Notes: generated from the sequence alone by a model not told the origin. A DNA stretch of 64,000 nucleotides from Castor canadensis (GCF_047511655.1 NC_133395.1:148418318-148482317), one strand, 5' to 3'; positions 34,099-47,500 are shown, numbered from the stretch's first letter. Made by a program: numbers and translations.

Positions 34099-35714
34099 AG
34101 ACTCTCTCCCTCTCATATCCCACATCCAGTTGTCAGGCTATCCAGAGCCTACCTGCAAAACACATCAGGCCAGGGGGGGATGGACACATCTGTTAATGTT
34201 CACCTGTAACAGTATCTCTAGCTCTCATCCCAGCTGCCTCCTCCTGGTTGCCACAGCAGATGGCATCATGACATGTTGCCTTGTGCGTGCTTTCTTTACT
34301 GAGACGTGATAGTGCCTTTATTGGCGTGCGTAGTCCAAAAGCAGCCCCTGCACCATGTCATCTGTGGGTCTCACAGGGCTGGCTACACGAGGCTAGCGAC
34401 CTGGGGTCCCCAGTGACAGTGCTAATGGCTTTGGTTTGTGAGAATTTATTCCTGTAGAAGTGACCTCACACCTCTAGTAGGCATCAGTAGGATTTCAGTG
34501 TCCTTTGGCCTAGTGATGTTGGTGCTCCTGAGGCTCCAAATGTTGGTAGTGACTTGTACATGCAGCTGAGCCATAGAAGCTTCCAGGCTGAGTGTCTTGT
34601 GGCGGAGGTCTGATAATTCATTTAGGGCAAGACTCTGGGGCTTGGCAGTCAGAGCTCAGAGCCCCATCTCTGCAGATGAACCTGATCTTTCACACATCAG
34701 AGCTGAGAGCTAGTAGCTCAGCCAATGATACAACACGCACCCTTCCCTGTCTCTGTTAGTAATTGCCTTTGCTGCAGGAATCCCTTGAACAGCAACTCCC
34801 CTTGGGCCAGTCCACGCTGAAAAGAAAGCTTTTCAATATCTGGCCATGGAGCCGTTGCTTGGCCTCCGCTCCCCTATGGCTCAGGGAGGCGAGAGTTTAT
34901 AATAGTGTGCTGTCAGGCCTGTCTGTCTGTGGGGCCCTGTTACCAGGCATCTCTGAAATTATTCCATTTGGGTCCACAAGGTTTTTGTTTGAGGTTCAAA
35001 GTGAGCAAACGCTTAGGTCTCTGGTCCTTTGTATGAGGTGGGGGATGGGTAGACAGTCAGGGCCCCAAAGGAATCACTTTCTGAAGTCACTACAGTATTG
35101 TTTGAGCCACTTCCATCTGTGTGCTGTTCAAAGTGACTTTACAAAGTCTGGAAAAATGTGAAGACGCAAAACCACCCACCATCTTGCCACAAAGAAGAGA
35201 CCATGGTGTATTTCTCTTGTATTTATTTCCAAACTTTTCCATGCATTAAGGCATGAAAGACCTTCTGGGGTGATGGGAATACTATATCTTCATTGGAGTG
35301 GTGGGTTCCATGATTGAAGACATCTTCCAAACACCTACAAAGGGCAAGCTTACACTGTGCAAACTGACCTCCTCACTTTCATCCACAGGAACTGGACTCC
35401 ATGAACAGCAGACACAGCTCCTGAGGTGCTTACAGTGAGATGTTTTTCAAAGTTCTTTATTAAGACAATGCTGAGAACTTTGCTCTGGGCGCTGGGTGAT
35501 TTGTCACTGGGTTAAGGACTGTAAGCACCTTGTAAGCTCTTGATATTGTCAAACTGTTTTTCAGAACGTGTGTCATTCTGTGCAGCCCCCAGACTGTCTG
35601 GAATGTCCTTGAGCCATTATTTTCACCACCTTTAAGCACATTTTCCGGAGGTTTGGTTAGTAATCTGCTTAGTATTCAGACATCAAGTTTCACTTTTTTC
35701 TGTTAAAAAGGGGT

Positions 35715-35800
35715 CTGGGCTGGGAATGGAACTTAGTGGTACAGGGCTTGTGGGTGAAGCCCTGGCATCATTCTCCAGCACTGTAAAAACATAAAATAAG
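35715..35800 (+). mobile_element. tRNA-like SINE
   Basis: GGGCTGGGAATGGAACTTAG, GGTACAGGGCTTG and a short A-rich end. Confidence 0.55.
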
Positions 35801-35814
35801 AATTAAAAAAGGAC

Positions 35815-37055
35815 ATGCAATTAGGCAAAGTTTTCTTAAATATAACATTTAATGAATGGTCAAAAAAAAGAGAAAAAAATTAACAAATTGAGCCTCACTA
35901 AAACTCAAAACCTTTGTACTTCAAAATATATTATTAAGAAAATGAAGCCTGGCATGGTGGCAGACGCCTGTAATTCCAGCACTCAGCAAGCCCAGGCCAG
36001 AGGCACTTGAGTTTGAGGGCCAGCCAGACTCTGTCTCAGTAAAGACAAACAAGACACTGGGAGAAAATATTTGCAAAACTTATGCCTGACAAAGGACTTG
36101 TGTTCAGAATTTATAGTGAACTTCTTATGACCCAGTGACAAGAACATAACTAAAACAATCAAAAAGTGGGCAAAAGATATGAATAGAGATTTTGACTATA
36201 AATGCATGTTCAGTAAACATACAAAAAGATATTAGTATCATTGGCCAAATACAAATTGAAACCACAATGAAATACTGTATCACACCATGAAAACGGATGT
36301 AAAAATAAGCCAATGAATCTTGTCAGGATACAGAGAAACTGGAGCCCTCACACACTGCTGACGGCAATGGATAACGATGCATGCACTGTGGAAGACAGTT
36401 TGGTGTTTTCTTAAAAAGTTATTCATAAAACTACCATATGACCCCACAATTCTAGGTTGGTGCTCTACCATTTGAGCCACACCTCCAGCCTGCCTGACCC
36501 AGCAGCTCTCCTCCTAGGTATCTACTGGAGAGAAAGGAAAACACATCTCCATACAAAGACTTGCGAGCCGATGTTCATAGCAGCATTTCCCAGAGGTCAC
36601 ATGTTGTAGGACTCTTTATATGAAATGCCCAGAAAGGCAAATGTTCAGACAAAGAGATTAGTGGTTGTCAAGGCATGGGGTATGAACAGAGGCTAGTTTT
36701 AATTGCACAGGAAAGGTCTTATGGGAATGGAAAAGTTCTAAAACTAATTTTTTTTTTCAGCACTGGGGTTTGAACTCAGGGCTATACCTTGAGGCACTCC
36801 ACCAGCCCTTTTTTGTGATGTTTTTTTTCAAGATAGGGTCTCAAAGTTATTTGCCTGGGCCGGCTTCAAACCACCATCCTCCTGATCTCTACCGCCTGAG
36901 TATCTGGGATTACAAGTGTGAGCCACCGGTGACCTGACTCTAAAACTAATTTATGATGATGATTGCACCACTTGGTAAAGTTACTAAAAAACAATGAATT
37001 CTACACTCGAAATGGATAGATTTTATCTATGAAATAAAACATACCTCAGTACAGC
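35815..37055 (+). mobile_element. L1 ORF2 C-terminus and 3'UTR, interrupted by SINEs
   Basis: ATGACCCCACAATTCTAGG and AAATGGATAGATTTTATC are typical L1 3' text. Interrupted by a 7SL-like SINE (about 35945-36052), a short SINE remnant (about 36455-36490) and a complete composite SINE (36751-36938). Confidence 0.68.
36751..36938 (-). mobile_element. Composite SINE with a 14-bp target-site duplication
   Basis: Minus-strand tRNA-like part (GTTTGAACTCAGGG ... CACTCCACCAGCCC) fused to a 7SL-like part (GATAGGGTCTCAAAG ... GATTACAAGTGTGAGCC). Flanked by TCTAAAACTAATTT at 36737-36750 and 36939-36952. Confidence 0.85.
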
Positions 37056-37111
37056 AGTTGACAAAGGGGTCACTACTTTGTCCTGTTTGGCTGTTCGAAG
37101 CCAGTCAGGAC

Positions 37112-37290
37112 AAAAGTCACCTGGTGGCCCGCACCTGTGGTACGAGCTACTGAGAGACCTAGGGAAGACCCTGCCTGGAAAATAATTAAAGCAAAAAGGG
37201 GCAGTGCGTGTGGCTCAAGTGGTAGAGCTCCTGCTTAGCAAGCACGAGGCCCTGAGTTCGAATTCCAGGACAGCAAAGAAAAAAAAAGTG
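37112..37290 (+). mobile_element. Composite SINE upstream of CFAP92
   Basis: Partial 7SL-like unit, the join AAATAATTAAAGCAAAAAGG, and a well-preserved tRNA-like unit (TGGCTCAAGTGGTAGAGCTC, CCTGAGTTCGAATTCC) with an A-tail. Confidence 0.8.
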
Positions 37291-37474
37291 GTGGGAGCTG
37301 ATGGAGCAGGTATGGAGGATGCAGCAAACCCCTCCCTGCATACTACGGGTCCAGATCAGGTGCTCAGAGTAGGAGTTCCTTAAAGATTGCGTGGATGAAC
37401 TAATGAATGAGTGAATGCAAGTGGTTTCTGAGAGTCTACACATCTGCTCACCAGAACTCATTTGTGCTCAAAGG

Positions 37475-37710
37475 CCTGGTGGGAGGGGAGCCCCGCCCCG
37501 CCGAGCCCCGCCCCGCGGAGCCCCGCCCCCGGCCTCCGGTTTCCGGGCAACTGAGAAACAAAAGGGCGCAGCTCCCCTAGGACTCTCGGCGCGCGCTCCG
37601 CGAGGCTCCTGGAGCCTCCCGCGCGGGGCAGGCGTGGGATCTGACGCTAGGGTCTGAACTGCGGCCCAGCGCGCCCACTTGCAGGTACCCCTCGACCCTG
37701 ACCCCAGCGG
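37475..37710 (+). promoter_or_regulatory. CFAP92: CFAP92 CpG-island promoter with tandem GC boxes
   Basis: Three copies of GAGCCCCGCCCC, about 15 bp apart, occur at 37488-37531. They are followed by CpG-dense sequence to about 37.7 kb, with CpG-rich DNA continuing to about 38.06 kb. GC boxes of this type bind Sp1/KLF factors. A good donor (GCAG|GTACCC, GT at 37685) may end a noncoding first exon. There is no TATA box. Confidence 0.7.
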
Positions 37711-38215
37711 GGACGCCCCCAGCCGGACGTCCCCTCTTGACTCCTCGCCTCGCGGGGCTCCAGCAGCCTTCTGAGCGTTAGCGCGGGTTCTGCCTCCAAG
37801 AACCTTGGGCTGTGCCCTGAGCCCAGCGAACACATTCGTCTTCGTGGGGGTCTCGCCAGGCGCCTGCCCGTGCTGTCCTCGGCATGGTTTCCCTTGCCCC
37901 AGAGGACAGGCGCCTGTTGTGCTGGGGAGCATCGTCCCCGAGCCTTGCGTCACCTCCCCAAGCCCTCTCGCCTCCGGGACGGGGCTCACCGGGCCAGGCC
38001 CTCCAGAGGCGCCCAATGACCGGCTCGGCTCGGGTCGGGGAATCGGGTCGCTCATGATAATGCAGGCGGCCACTCTCTCCGAATCTGTTGTGTGTCTACT
38101 GTCCAGACCTGGGTAGTTCGTGGGAGGAGGCAGAGAAGGGAGTAAAAGTGGGTTTTCCTGCAGGCGGCCGCCTGGCTCCCACAGCAGAGGGTGATGGAGT
38201 CATTATTCTCCACAG

Positions 38216-38242
38216 GCAGCACTGCCAGTCGGCGCTGCCAGC
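38216..38242 (+). other. CFAP92: CFAP92 5'UTR just before the start codon
   Basis: A good acceptor (ATTATTCTCCACAG) ends at 38215, leaving 27 nt before ATG at 38243 (A at -3, acceptable Kozak context). An alternative acceptor (TTTTCCTGCAG) ends at 38163. Either would join an upstream noncoding exon, possibly the one ending near 37684. Confidence 0.5.
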
Positions 38243-38507
38243 ATGTCGCTGCACGCCTGGGAGTGGGAGGATGAGGACCGGGCAAGCATGGAGCCCATGT
38301 CCTCCCTGGCCAGCCTTTACCAGTCACTGAGCGACTGTGATATGGAGGAGTACCTGAGGGCCAGGGCCAGGGCCCAGGAGTCTGACTCTGATGACCAGTA
38401 CAGCAGCATGGGGTCCTTCGTGGAGACTGCCAGCACCTTTGACTCCGACGTGCCCCACGTTGTCCCCTGCAAATTCATTATCTCGCTGGCCTTCCCGGTT
38501 AATGTAG
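38243..38507 (+). CDS. CFAP92: CFAP92 coding exon 1
   Basis: Residues 1-88 plus one base. Encodes the acidic N-terminus (WEWEDEDRAS, DCDMEEYLRA, SDSDDQYSS) and VPCKFIISLAFPVNV. Donor G|GTAGGT. The leftover G joins GT of the next exon to make glycine. Confidence 0.93.
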
Positions 38508-41500
38508 GTAGGTGCTAAAGCAGAATTTCAGCATCCTCTGCCAACGGGGGTGCCCTACTGACCTGCATCTTTCTTCTGCCCTCCCCATATGGGGTGGTTG
38601 ATGCCAGCTGGGATCACAGGTCAGAAAAATAACAGCAAGTTTAGCAGAGCTCAAGGATGGGCTAGGCATGTGCGTGGCTCTGTGGCTTCACTGTACTTCA
38701 TCCTCTCAAAGCCCTAAGAAGCAGGTGATATGCCATCTGGTTTTTATGGACAAAGAAACCACAGAGAGGTTAAGGCATTGGTCTTGTGCATCACCCAATA
38801 CCTCGTTTAAAATACATCTGAGATCCACTGAATCAAAATCTCTGAGTACAAGATGTTGATTTAGTTATTGCCACAAAACAAGCCCTGAACTCACTGACTG
38901 CAAACAAGAACCTGTTGTTCCCTGTATGTTCAGGGCATGGATCCAGGTTGGGCTTTGGGATGGTGGTTCTGCTCTGTCCATGTGTCTTCCATCCTCCTCG
39001 CAGATAGCTGCTTGTCATGCAAAGGCAGGTGCACACAGAGGGTAAGCTCATTTCCACAAGCAAGTGTCTCGGTGACTCCTACCTGCTAATGTCTCTTTGG
39101 CCAAAGCAAGTCACATAGTTCAACATTAGGGGCAGATTGATAGACTTTGATCCATCCTCCCTTTCTTCCTTCCCTTCCCTTCTCTGTCTATTTAACTGTC
39201 CCTCATGGTGACTGATTTCAGCTTCTCCTTGCAGCTTGTTCTCTTGTTGCTTCAGATATTTTGGAAGCTCTTTGATTAGTTGGTGTAGAACATATTTACA
39301 ATTGCTCCATTTCCTTGGTGTGTGGAACTTTTTGTCATTATGTGATGACCTCTTCTTTCCATGGATTGAACCCAGGTCCTCACACATGCTAGGCATGCAC
39401 TCTACCACTGAGTTATACCTCAGCCCTATTCTACCCCTTTTTGGTGGATATTTAAGGTACTATTGTGCAACAGACATCCTTATACATATATTTTTGTGCA
39501 TACCCATGTGTGGGTACTTCTGTAGCCTGAATTCCAAGAGCTCTTGGGTTAAAGGTACGCCCTTAAAGTTGTTTGACAGTTACTGTTAAGTTGACCTCCA
39601 AAAGGGTTATAATAATTTGCTCTTCCATCAACAGAAAACGAGAGGCTCTGTCCACTCTACCTTGGATCAAATCAGAACATAGGCCACAAGCTTTCGGGGC
39701 AGAAAGCTTCACAGAAAAGTGTGCTGGCTACCTAGGACTGGCAGGTGGTGCTCTACTCCAAGCTGTGCACAAACACTAGCTATTCTGTCCATACAGTAGC
39801 AGTTTTCTGGTTAAAAAATTAGACTTTAAATCTACAACATGGAGTGGGGGGTGTAGCTGGGTGGTAGAATTGCATGCCTAGCATGTGTAAGGTCCTGGAT
39901 TTCATCCCTAACACCCTAAAAAGCAAAACAAAAGCCCTGAAAAAGTGCAAAAAAATGCCCCTCCCAGTCCCCAAACAAACATATTCTGCCCCCCACCTCC
40001 CCAGAAAACCAGCTTTTAAAAACAGTCATGGGCTGGCAGAGTGGCTCAAGTGGTAGAGCACATGCCTAGCAAGCACAAGGCCATGAGTTCAAACTCCAGT
40101 ACTGCCAAAAAAAAAAAAAGTCACATAAAAGAATCCTATTTTGGTGGAATGAAATTTGGATCAGATACTTATGGAGAGCAGGGTCTGGGGGTGCATGCCT
40201 GTAGTACCTGGGAGGCTGAGGTAGGAAGTCACTTGAGCCCAGTTTGAACAACGTAGTGAGACCCTCCATCTCAAAAAAAAAAAAGTCCCAAACAAATATT
40301 TGTGGAGTTCATATAGTGTGAAAATTTCCAATGTAGACAGTTCCGTTGAAGCTTGTGGCAGACAGTGGGGCGCCTTAGGCTCTGGCCTCTGGCAGCATTT
40401 CTCATGGGGTTTTTGCTAGGCATATCTGCCAACTTCACTCCAGAAGACTCTGCTAAGGTCCTGGGGAGACTGCACTCACCATCCCAGGCAGAGTTATTCG
40501 CACTGCCTCACTGTATCTCAGAACCCTGTTCAAACTGCTGCTACCATACGAGTCATGTTGTATTTATTTGGTTTTGACTCATTTCTTAGAGCTGGGCCTA
40601 GAGTGAGACGAGCGAGGCTACCAACATGAAACACCTCAGGAGATACCTCTCTCAGAACTATGCACTTAAATGTTGCATGCTGGTGCCCAGTCTGGCTCTG
40701 CTACTCTGTTGGCCGGGACTCTTCTCCTCCAAGCTAGTGGGTGAACAGCACAGGGCTACACAGCCTCCCACAGCCCCAGGCTCTTTGTGTTAGTCAGTTT
40801 TCCATCACTGTGACAAAACCTGAGATACTCAACTTATAAGGAGGAAAAGGTTGTTTTGGTCATGGTTTCAGAGGTTTCAGTCACTTGACTCTGTTGCTTT
40901 TGGGCCTTTGGTGAGGCAGAACATCTTGGTGGGAGTGGGAGGGGAGGAAACTGCTCACCGCATGTCAGCCTGGAGGGCAGAAAGAAGGGAGAGGCTCAGT
41001 CCCACTAACCCTCCAAGGGCACACCCCAGTGACTTAACTTACCTCCACTAGGCCCACCTCCTAAAGGTTCCATCACCTCCCAGTGGCATCACAGACTGAA
41101 GCAAGCCTTTAACACATGGCCTTTGGGGGCCATTTCCAAACCATGGCACTCTGTCTTGCCTCCAGGGAGCTGTGGTGACAGAACAAGTCCATTAAATCTC
41201 TCTCTTCTAGGTCAAAAAGGAAAATTCACAAATGTCACTGATAAATATAAGAGACACTTTAAAGTGGAAAGCCGTGTTGCAAAGGCTCGCCGTTTCTACC
41301 ACATCGAATATTTCATCCTGCCCGACGATGAAGAACCTAAAATAGTCGATATAGTGCTATTTCCAACAGTGGCCAAAGTATTCCTGGAGTCAGGAGCAAA
41401 GGTACAGGGTGTGTGGTATTCATAGCACAGAGTGTATTCCATGGACCTGAAGTATACACAGCCCTGGAGTTTGCTAGAAGTGCAGGATCCTGGGGCCACC

Positions 41501-44500
41501 CCAGACTTCCTGAGTGAGAATCTGCACTCACCTAAGAATGAGTAGCACTCAGCTGCATGATTTTTCCTTTAGGTACTTTTACTCCATAATTTCCTGAGTA
41601 TTTCAAAAGTTTCAGCAGCTCTTACAACTTCTTTCTTTGTGTGTGCGCCTGTATGTGTATACCTACTCATGTGTGCATGACTGTGTGTATACATGTGCGA
41701 GCACACCCCTGCCAAGGGTTTGGCTCTGGGTCGTTGCTTAGAAGTAACCAGAGAGGACACTATTTATGGGAATTTGCTTTGCTTTTTATTTTTTCTGAGG
41801 AACCCAGAGGCCTGAGGGGACCTCATGTCCCACTGTGAGTTCAGAGCCAAGAGAGGCAGGCATAGAAGCCAGACAGGGAAGGATGGCACGCTGGCTCCAT
41901 TGCTGATGGGCCAGGCTGATGGGGGCTACCTAGCTCTGCACACTGCTCCTCCTCCATCTCCCCACAGTTAGTCTCGAAAGGTATTTTTTCACAGACCGTG
42001 AAGCCTTGGCGAGAAGGTAACAAAATCTGGGTGTCATGGAGCCAAACTTTTAATATCAACGTGACAAAGGAATTATTAAAGAAAATAAATTTCCACAAGG
42101 TGATCTTGAGGCTCTGGGACACCAAGGACAAGGTTTCGAAGAAAGTCAGGTATTATCGACTAAAGGCCACCGGTTATTCTGAGGACACAGGATCTTATGG
42201 TAAGTCTGAGATTTTGGTTTTATTTGGAATGTTGCTGGAGATGTGATTTTTCAGCACGCGTAGAGCATCCTTCATCCAGAAATGTGAAATCCAAAGAACT
42301 CTAGAGTTTAAACAGCATCTCTGATGCCTCAAGCAGAAAGTTCCACAGCCCACTCCAGGTGACAGGTCAGTAAAAATGCAGGTGCACCAAAAATACTGTA
42401 TGAAATTACCCTCAGAACATGTGTATATGGCACGCAGGCAGCATAAATGAACCTCGTGTTAGACTCAAGCTCCATCCCCAAGACATCTCATATATGTGTG
42501 TGTTTGTGTTACATATGTGTAAACACTCCAAAATCTGAAAAAATAATCCTGAATCCCAAGCATTTTAGATGAGGGATATTATAGTTCTGGAATAAAAGCC
42601 AGAATTCCTTCATGTGTACACACACCATCCCTCCAGCATGTGCTCTGGTGTGGGAAGAGCCTCCCTACGCAAGGTGCATAGTGTCTGTGTGCCTCCAACA
42701 CCTTTCTGAACACTTTGTCCACATCAGGGCAGCTCTGACATGGTCCACATCAATTGTCTGTCTCCCTGGACTAATATTGTATATTCACAGAAAAAAGTTA
42801 GAGAATAACAAAAAACAAAGGACAAAATTTGGATAGGAGCTTTACTCAGTGGTAGAGCACCCTTGGTTCGATCCCCCACCAGGAAAACAAGAGACAAAGG
42901 GAGAGAAAAAAGAATAAAAAATTATTCCATTTCAAGACAACCATACTAACATTTTTATGTAGCCCTTTCTAGACTTTTTCTTTTCTTTTTGAAGTGGTGC
43001 GGGGGCTTGAACCCAGGGCCTCATGCATGCTAGGCAAGTGCTCTACCACTGAGATACACTTCAGTCTCTCACCCTTTTTAAGGTTTATTTTGAGACAGGA
43101 TCTTTCTAAGTTGCTCAGACTGGCCTTGAACTTTTGATCCTCCTGCCTCTACCTTCCGAGTAGTGGGATTGTAAGTGTGAACCACCTTGTCCGGCTCATT
43201 CTAGATGGTTACTTGTACAAATATGGCAATGTCAGAGTCTCTGAACTGTCCTGGAGGGAATGAGCCTGGAGGGGTGAGAAGACCCAAGGTTTGAAGTCAA
43301 TATCGTCTCTGTCTTGTACTAGCTGGTTGCCATGGGCAAGGCCATGAACATCTGTTTCTCATCTGTAAAACGGGGAAGATGAATAGGACCTACTCCTACT
43401 CCGCTGGCAGCCCAGACAAGGTGGTGGGAGCGGCCCATTCTCATGCAAGCCACAGGACGGTTGCCTTGTCCATGAGAATTTAAAACCCGAATGAAGGTGC
43501 ACTTGATGTTCAGAGCTGTTAGGAGACATGCATATTGGAGGTCTGGCACTGTTGCTGTGCTTGGCTTCCAGGCAGCATAACGAGCCTCACTTTGCTGTGA
43601 GCATCTGAGACCCTCACTTGCAATGGGGGTAGCAGAATCGGATCCCAATTTTGTGTGACCAGGAAACTGGTTTTCTCCAGTTTTCCAGCCTCCTTGAGAG
43701 GCCACTCTCACACCGTGATCTCAGGACTTTAGTGTTTCATCTGTACTGTTGCCACTGGGCCAGGCCATTCCTCATTGTGTGGCTTTCCTGCAGATGATAG
43801 GGGCTCTTCTCACCAGAGGGCCATGTCAGACTCCCAGGATGGCAATGAAAACCTGCAGATATTGCCAGATGTCCCTAGGGACCAAAATCACCCTGAGTGA
43901 TTTAAATCTGAACTACTAATTGTAGGGTCCCTGTGTGAGAAAATGGGACACAGGTAACTTTTCTCACCTGCACCAAATGAAAGTCTCATGTTCTCAAAGT
44001 GTGGGCTTCTAGTAAGCTGGCAGACACACCCTTGGCTGGTTTGAGGACCCAACCTGAACAGCTGGGCCACAATTTGTGGTCCACATCTGCCCCAGCCTGG
44101 GCTCACATTGGAGCAGGAGGCCAGGGTATCAGGAAAGCTTTCTGAAGAAGGGGCCATGGGAGACAAGTTGGGAAGGATCAGCTACACTCTGAGCCCTGCA
44201 GGGAGAGCCTGGGGCCTGCTGAATGAGCCTGAGACCAGAGCCCCAGCCATTCCTCACAGCTTCCAGTTTCCTCACAGCCTCCAGTTTGGCGTCATGGCCT
44301 CTTACTTTAAATAAGTTTTTCTCATGAAAAGAGCGGTTATATTCACCTCATAAAAACAATTTAGGAATAGATGACAGAAAGGAGAAGAAACATATGCCTG
44401 TCACCATTACCTGCCTTCCATGGGTCTAGTGCACCTGTCTTAAACCCTGCCTTTTGACACTGGCATAGATACCTTATAGGCACTCATTTCTCAGGAGTAC

Positions 44501-47500
44501 AGAAATACCTTAAGAGGTCTATTTCATTACAGAGGACAGGAAATTTATCTGGTAGGTCGTCTCAGAGGCTGATGGCCTTAATGCAATCCCTATAGGGCCA
44601 GCATTTCACTTTGCTTCCATCTGTTCAGCCTCTTGGTTTCTCAATGCTGGAGGAAGGTGATATCATTCTCGAACCCTCTAAATCTCAGTTCTTGACCCCT
44701 CCCCCAACACCTGCTTGGTATTCCTGCCTAATTTGTTTTTTAGTTCTCCACCCAGCCACTATCTCTTCCTCTGCTCCTGGCTCGCTCTACAGCTGGTTTT
44801 TGCCTGTCTCCCTTGCCACCATGGCCTGACCTTCCTGTGTCATCCCTTTAAACCCTGGCACTTCACTCTGTTTGTTTTCACAGCTGCCTTGAGAACTTTT
44901 TCATGATTTGTTCTCCAAGGCTTCGTCCTTGCTTCTGTCCCCATCCTTCTGACCCCTTGCTGTAATTTATAATCCCTGAAGACACTGGCTTCTCCCGATT
45001 ATAGCCCCTGCCTTCAGGCAGCAGGCCATGCCTTTGGAGCTCCCAGCCTCATCTCTTTCTTCAAAATTTTTATCTGTCTTTCAATAGTGAATCAAATCTC
45101 ACTTCATCTTCACTTCTTTTTGTGGCTTCCTTTATCTGTACTCATTCCTTCCCTCCTTCGATTCAGAATTCCATCCATGCTTGGTTGTTGTCAAGAACCT
45201 GCAAGGCCCCCTACTGATGGAAGGGAAAGGGGAGATGACTCCCCCGCTGGGGACGGGAGCTGTGATGTAGGCCTGGCTTTTCCGAGGACCAGATATGATG
45301 GCAAGAAAGTTACCAGATCCTTATCTATAGCACAGGGATAGGTGGTGGGTTACATGGTATTGTCCCCTTTGCAGTGAGATCAATGACTCTTTGAACAGTC
45401 ACTCAAGTGCTTGATGGTCTCATTTGGCAGAAGCCAAAGAGCACCTTGCCCAAGCAGGTGTGTGGTTATTCTTCTGAGTTCCTGGCATTTGGAGGCACAC
45501 CACAGCTCCAGGAGGCAGACCCACCCCTACTTACCCCATACCTACTTAGCCATCAGCTTATCCTGGTGGACCTGAGTCCACCAGGAGGCAGTGACTGCAC
45601 ATAGCAGGGGCTCATAGGAATTTCTAATCCACTTAGCCCATGGCCCTTTCTCCTGTATTCTAGAGGAAGTAAGACATTTGGTTTTAAATCAGAAAAGATT
45701 GTTTGAAGTGGGTCCTGAGAAAGCCAACTCTCTCACAGAGGAGTGGGACCAGGAGTATGCACCAGGAAAACAAGAAAAGGCAGGAAAACACTCAAAGTCT
45801 CCACAAGGTGAGTTGAGACAAGCTTGTGGACAAGCTGAACATTGGCTGCGTGGAGTATGCACAAGCGGCTCACTCTTGGTAGTTCTTTTTTATAACTCAT
45901 TTGTTACAAAAAAACTTTTTCTGACTGTAGAAGTAAACGTATGATTTAAAGGAAGATACAGTGAGTATAGAAAAGTAAAAAAGCAGGAAAAATAAAAATT
46001 CATCACCAGTTGTAATTAGTATAACATTTTGGTTACCATGGTTCTTGAACTTTTTTTTTTAATATGAAGTTACCCTGGATGTGAAGAGTATTTCTGTATT
46101 CTGAGATATTAATGTGTCATCACAAGCACTCTTCTGTTTGCTTATGAACTCTGCATTAACTTTGTGATGACTGAACAGCTTGCATCTTCTGGGGGACTGC
46201 AATTTGCATAGTCGTTCCCCATATGTGGGAGCTTGGGGATCTTGGGAGTTTACATTCTCGTAAACTGTGGTGAAGCAACAATTTGATATGCAATAGATTT
46301 TTGTCTTTTCTCTATGGGGGCAATATATAAATTCATGCAGGATTCTGCTTGTATACTCATGATTTAGTCACTCAGGTGTTACTGGCAAACCTTTTTTACT
46401 GAATGCATACCGTGAACCAGGCCCTCTGCCTGCATGCAGCACCACGGAAATGTGTAAGGGGCATCATTTTGTAGTGAACTAGCACATAACAAGAAGTTTA
46501 GTGACATTTGCTAATATTTCCAGATTCTCACCAAGCAGAGCCTGAAACTTCTTCCAGGAATAGTGAGGAATATGAAAAGTCACTCAAAATGGATGATTTT
46601 ACCTCATTTTGGTAAGGCTGGAACCATGTTATTGTGGGAAAGGAGCGGTCATACTGGCCCTATTCTTGTTAAGCTGCACTCACTCAATCTAGACAAAATG
46701 AAAGGAACAGAGAAAGAAAGCGAAGCATGTTTATGTGCACATGCACCAGGATTGCACTTCCTGCCTGCAGCATTTCTTCTCATTTGATCCTCATAATGCT
46801 CACTTTTAAAAAAAATGATGAAGATTTGGTTTTTCTTCATCTTTCTGTAATTCTGAATCCTGAAAGTTTAGCAAGTCATTACACTCATACATCTGTAACC
46901 CTTTCTCACATGACAGGCGCACATATACTACACCAGATGTCAGTACAGTATTCTCTCCACTGTACAGACATTTAAGCAGATGAATTTCACGTGAAAGAGG
47001 TGCTAGGCATTCCTGTGGTCTGGCCCAGTGAAAAGCAAACATCAGAGTGCCATTTTAGCAGTCAGTTGACATGATCAGTATAACCATTATATATTTTCAT
47101 AACTCATCCATAGATGAGAAACACAAGACTGCATCCTGTGCGTAGGATCAGATTCACTGGCAACCAGAAATCATGCTAACGCATCACTAACCATGTGTTG
47201 GCAGGGCTGCAGCTTCACCTTCATTTCCTCCACGAGACTCACTTTCCTTACCAGGATTCACCAAGCACTGGATCTCCACTCACAATCTGGAGATTATGCA
47301 CAATGATGATGGTTTTGATACAAATTAGACAGTCCATAATTCATAAACACATTGCCTTCAAATGGCTTTCTAGTGGATACAATGCTCACTTTTCCATTTT
47401 CGACACAAGGTGACTGAGTGGTTCAGTGATTTGCACAAAGTCATAAAACTAGAATTTTTGGTTAAGCAAGGATTCCAACCCACACCCTCAGACTCCTGAG

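Larger units (their letters stand above)
31253..38215. other. Intergenic region between EFCC1 and CFAP92
   Basis: Both genes are transcribed away from this stretch. It holds the L1 micro-insertion, a composite SINE, L1M pieces, an MaLR LTR and the CFAP92 CpG island. At about 34200-35800, apart from a SINE, I recognise nothing. Confidence 0.6.
38508..41210 (+). other. CFAP92 intron 1 (coding numbering)
   Basis: Several SINEs (39350-40285), a MIR-like core at about 38670-38800, and the MaLR LTR at 40786-41148. Confidence 0.6.
42200..45663 (+). other. CFAP92 intron 3
   Basis: SINEs at 42829-43200, a MIR-like core at about 43310-43400, and a MER5A fragment at 43805-43925 that mimics an exon. 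Nothing recognised in 44000-45660. Confidence 0.6.

Noticed and set aside
40028-40120. tRNA gene
   Set aside because: Has Pol III A- and B-box-like text but no cloverleaf, has an A-tail, and is one of dozens of dispersed copies: a SINE.
41968-41994. Treating LVSKGIFSQ as a fixed part of CFAP92
   Set aside because: The human protein as I recall it lacks it; kept only as an alternative acceptor.
43794-43900. Exon-like segment with a good acceptor (CTTTCCTGCAG) and an open frame continuing CFAP92 coding exon 3
   Set aside because: It ends in an in-frame stop, has no donor in the right phase, and its sequence is a minus-strand MER5A fragment. Exon 3 joins directly to 45664 in phase, giving the family sequence EVRHLVLNQ.
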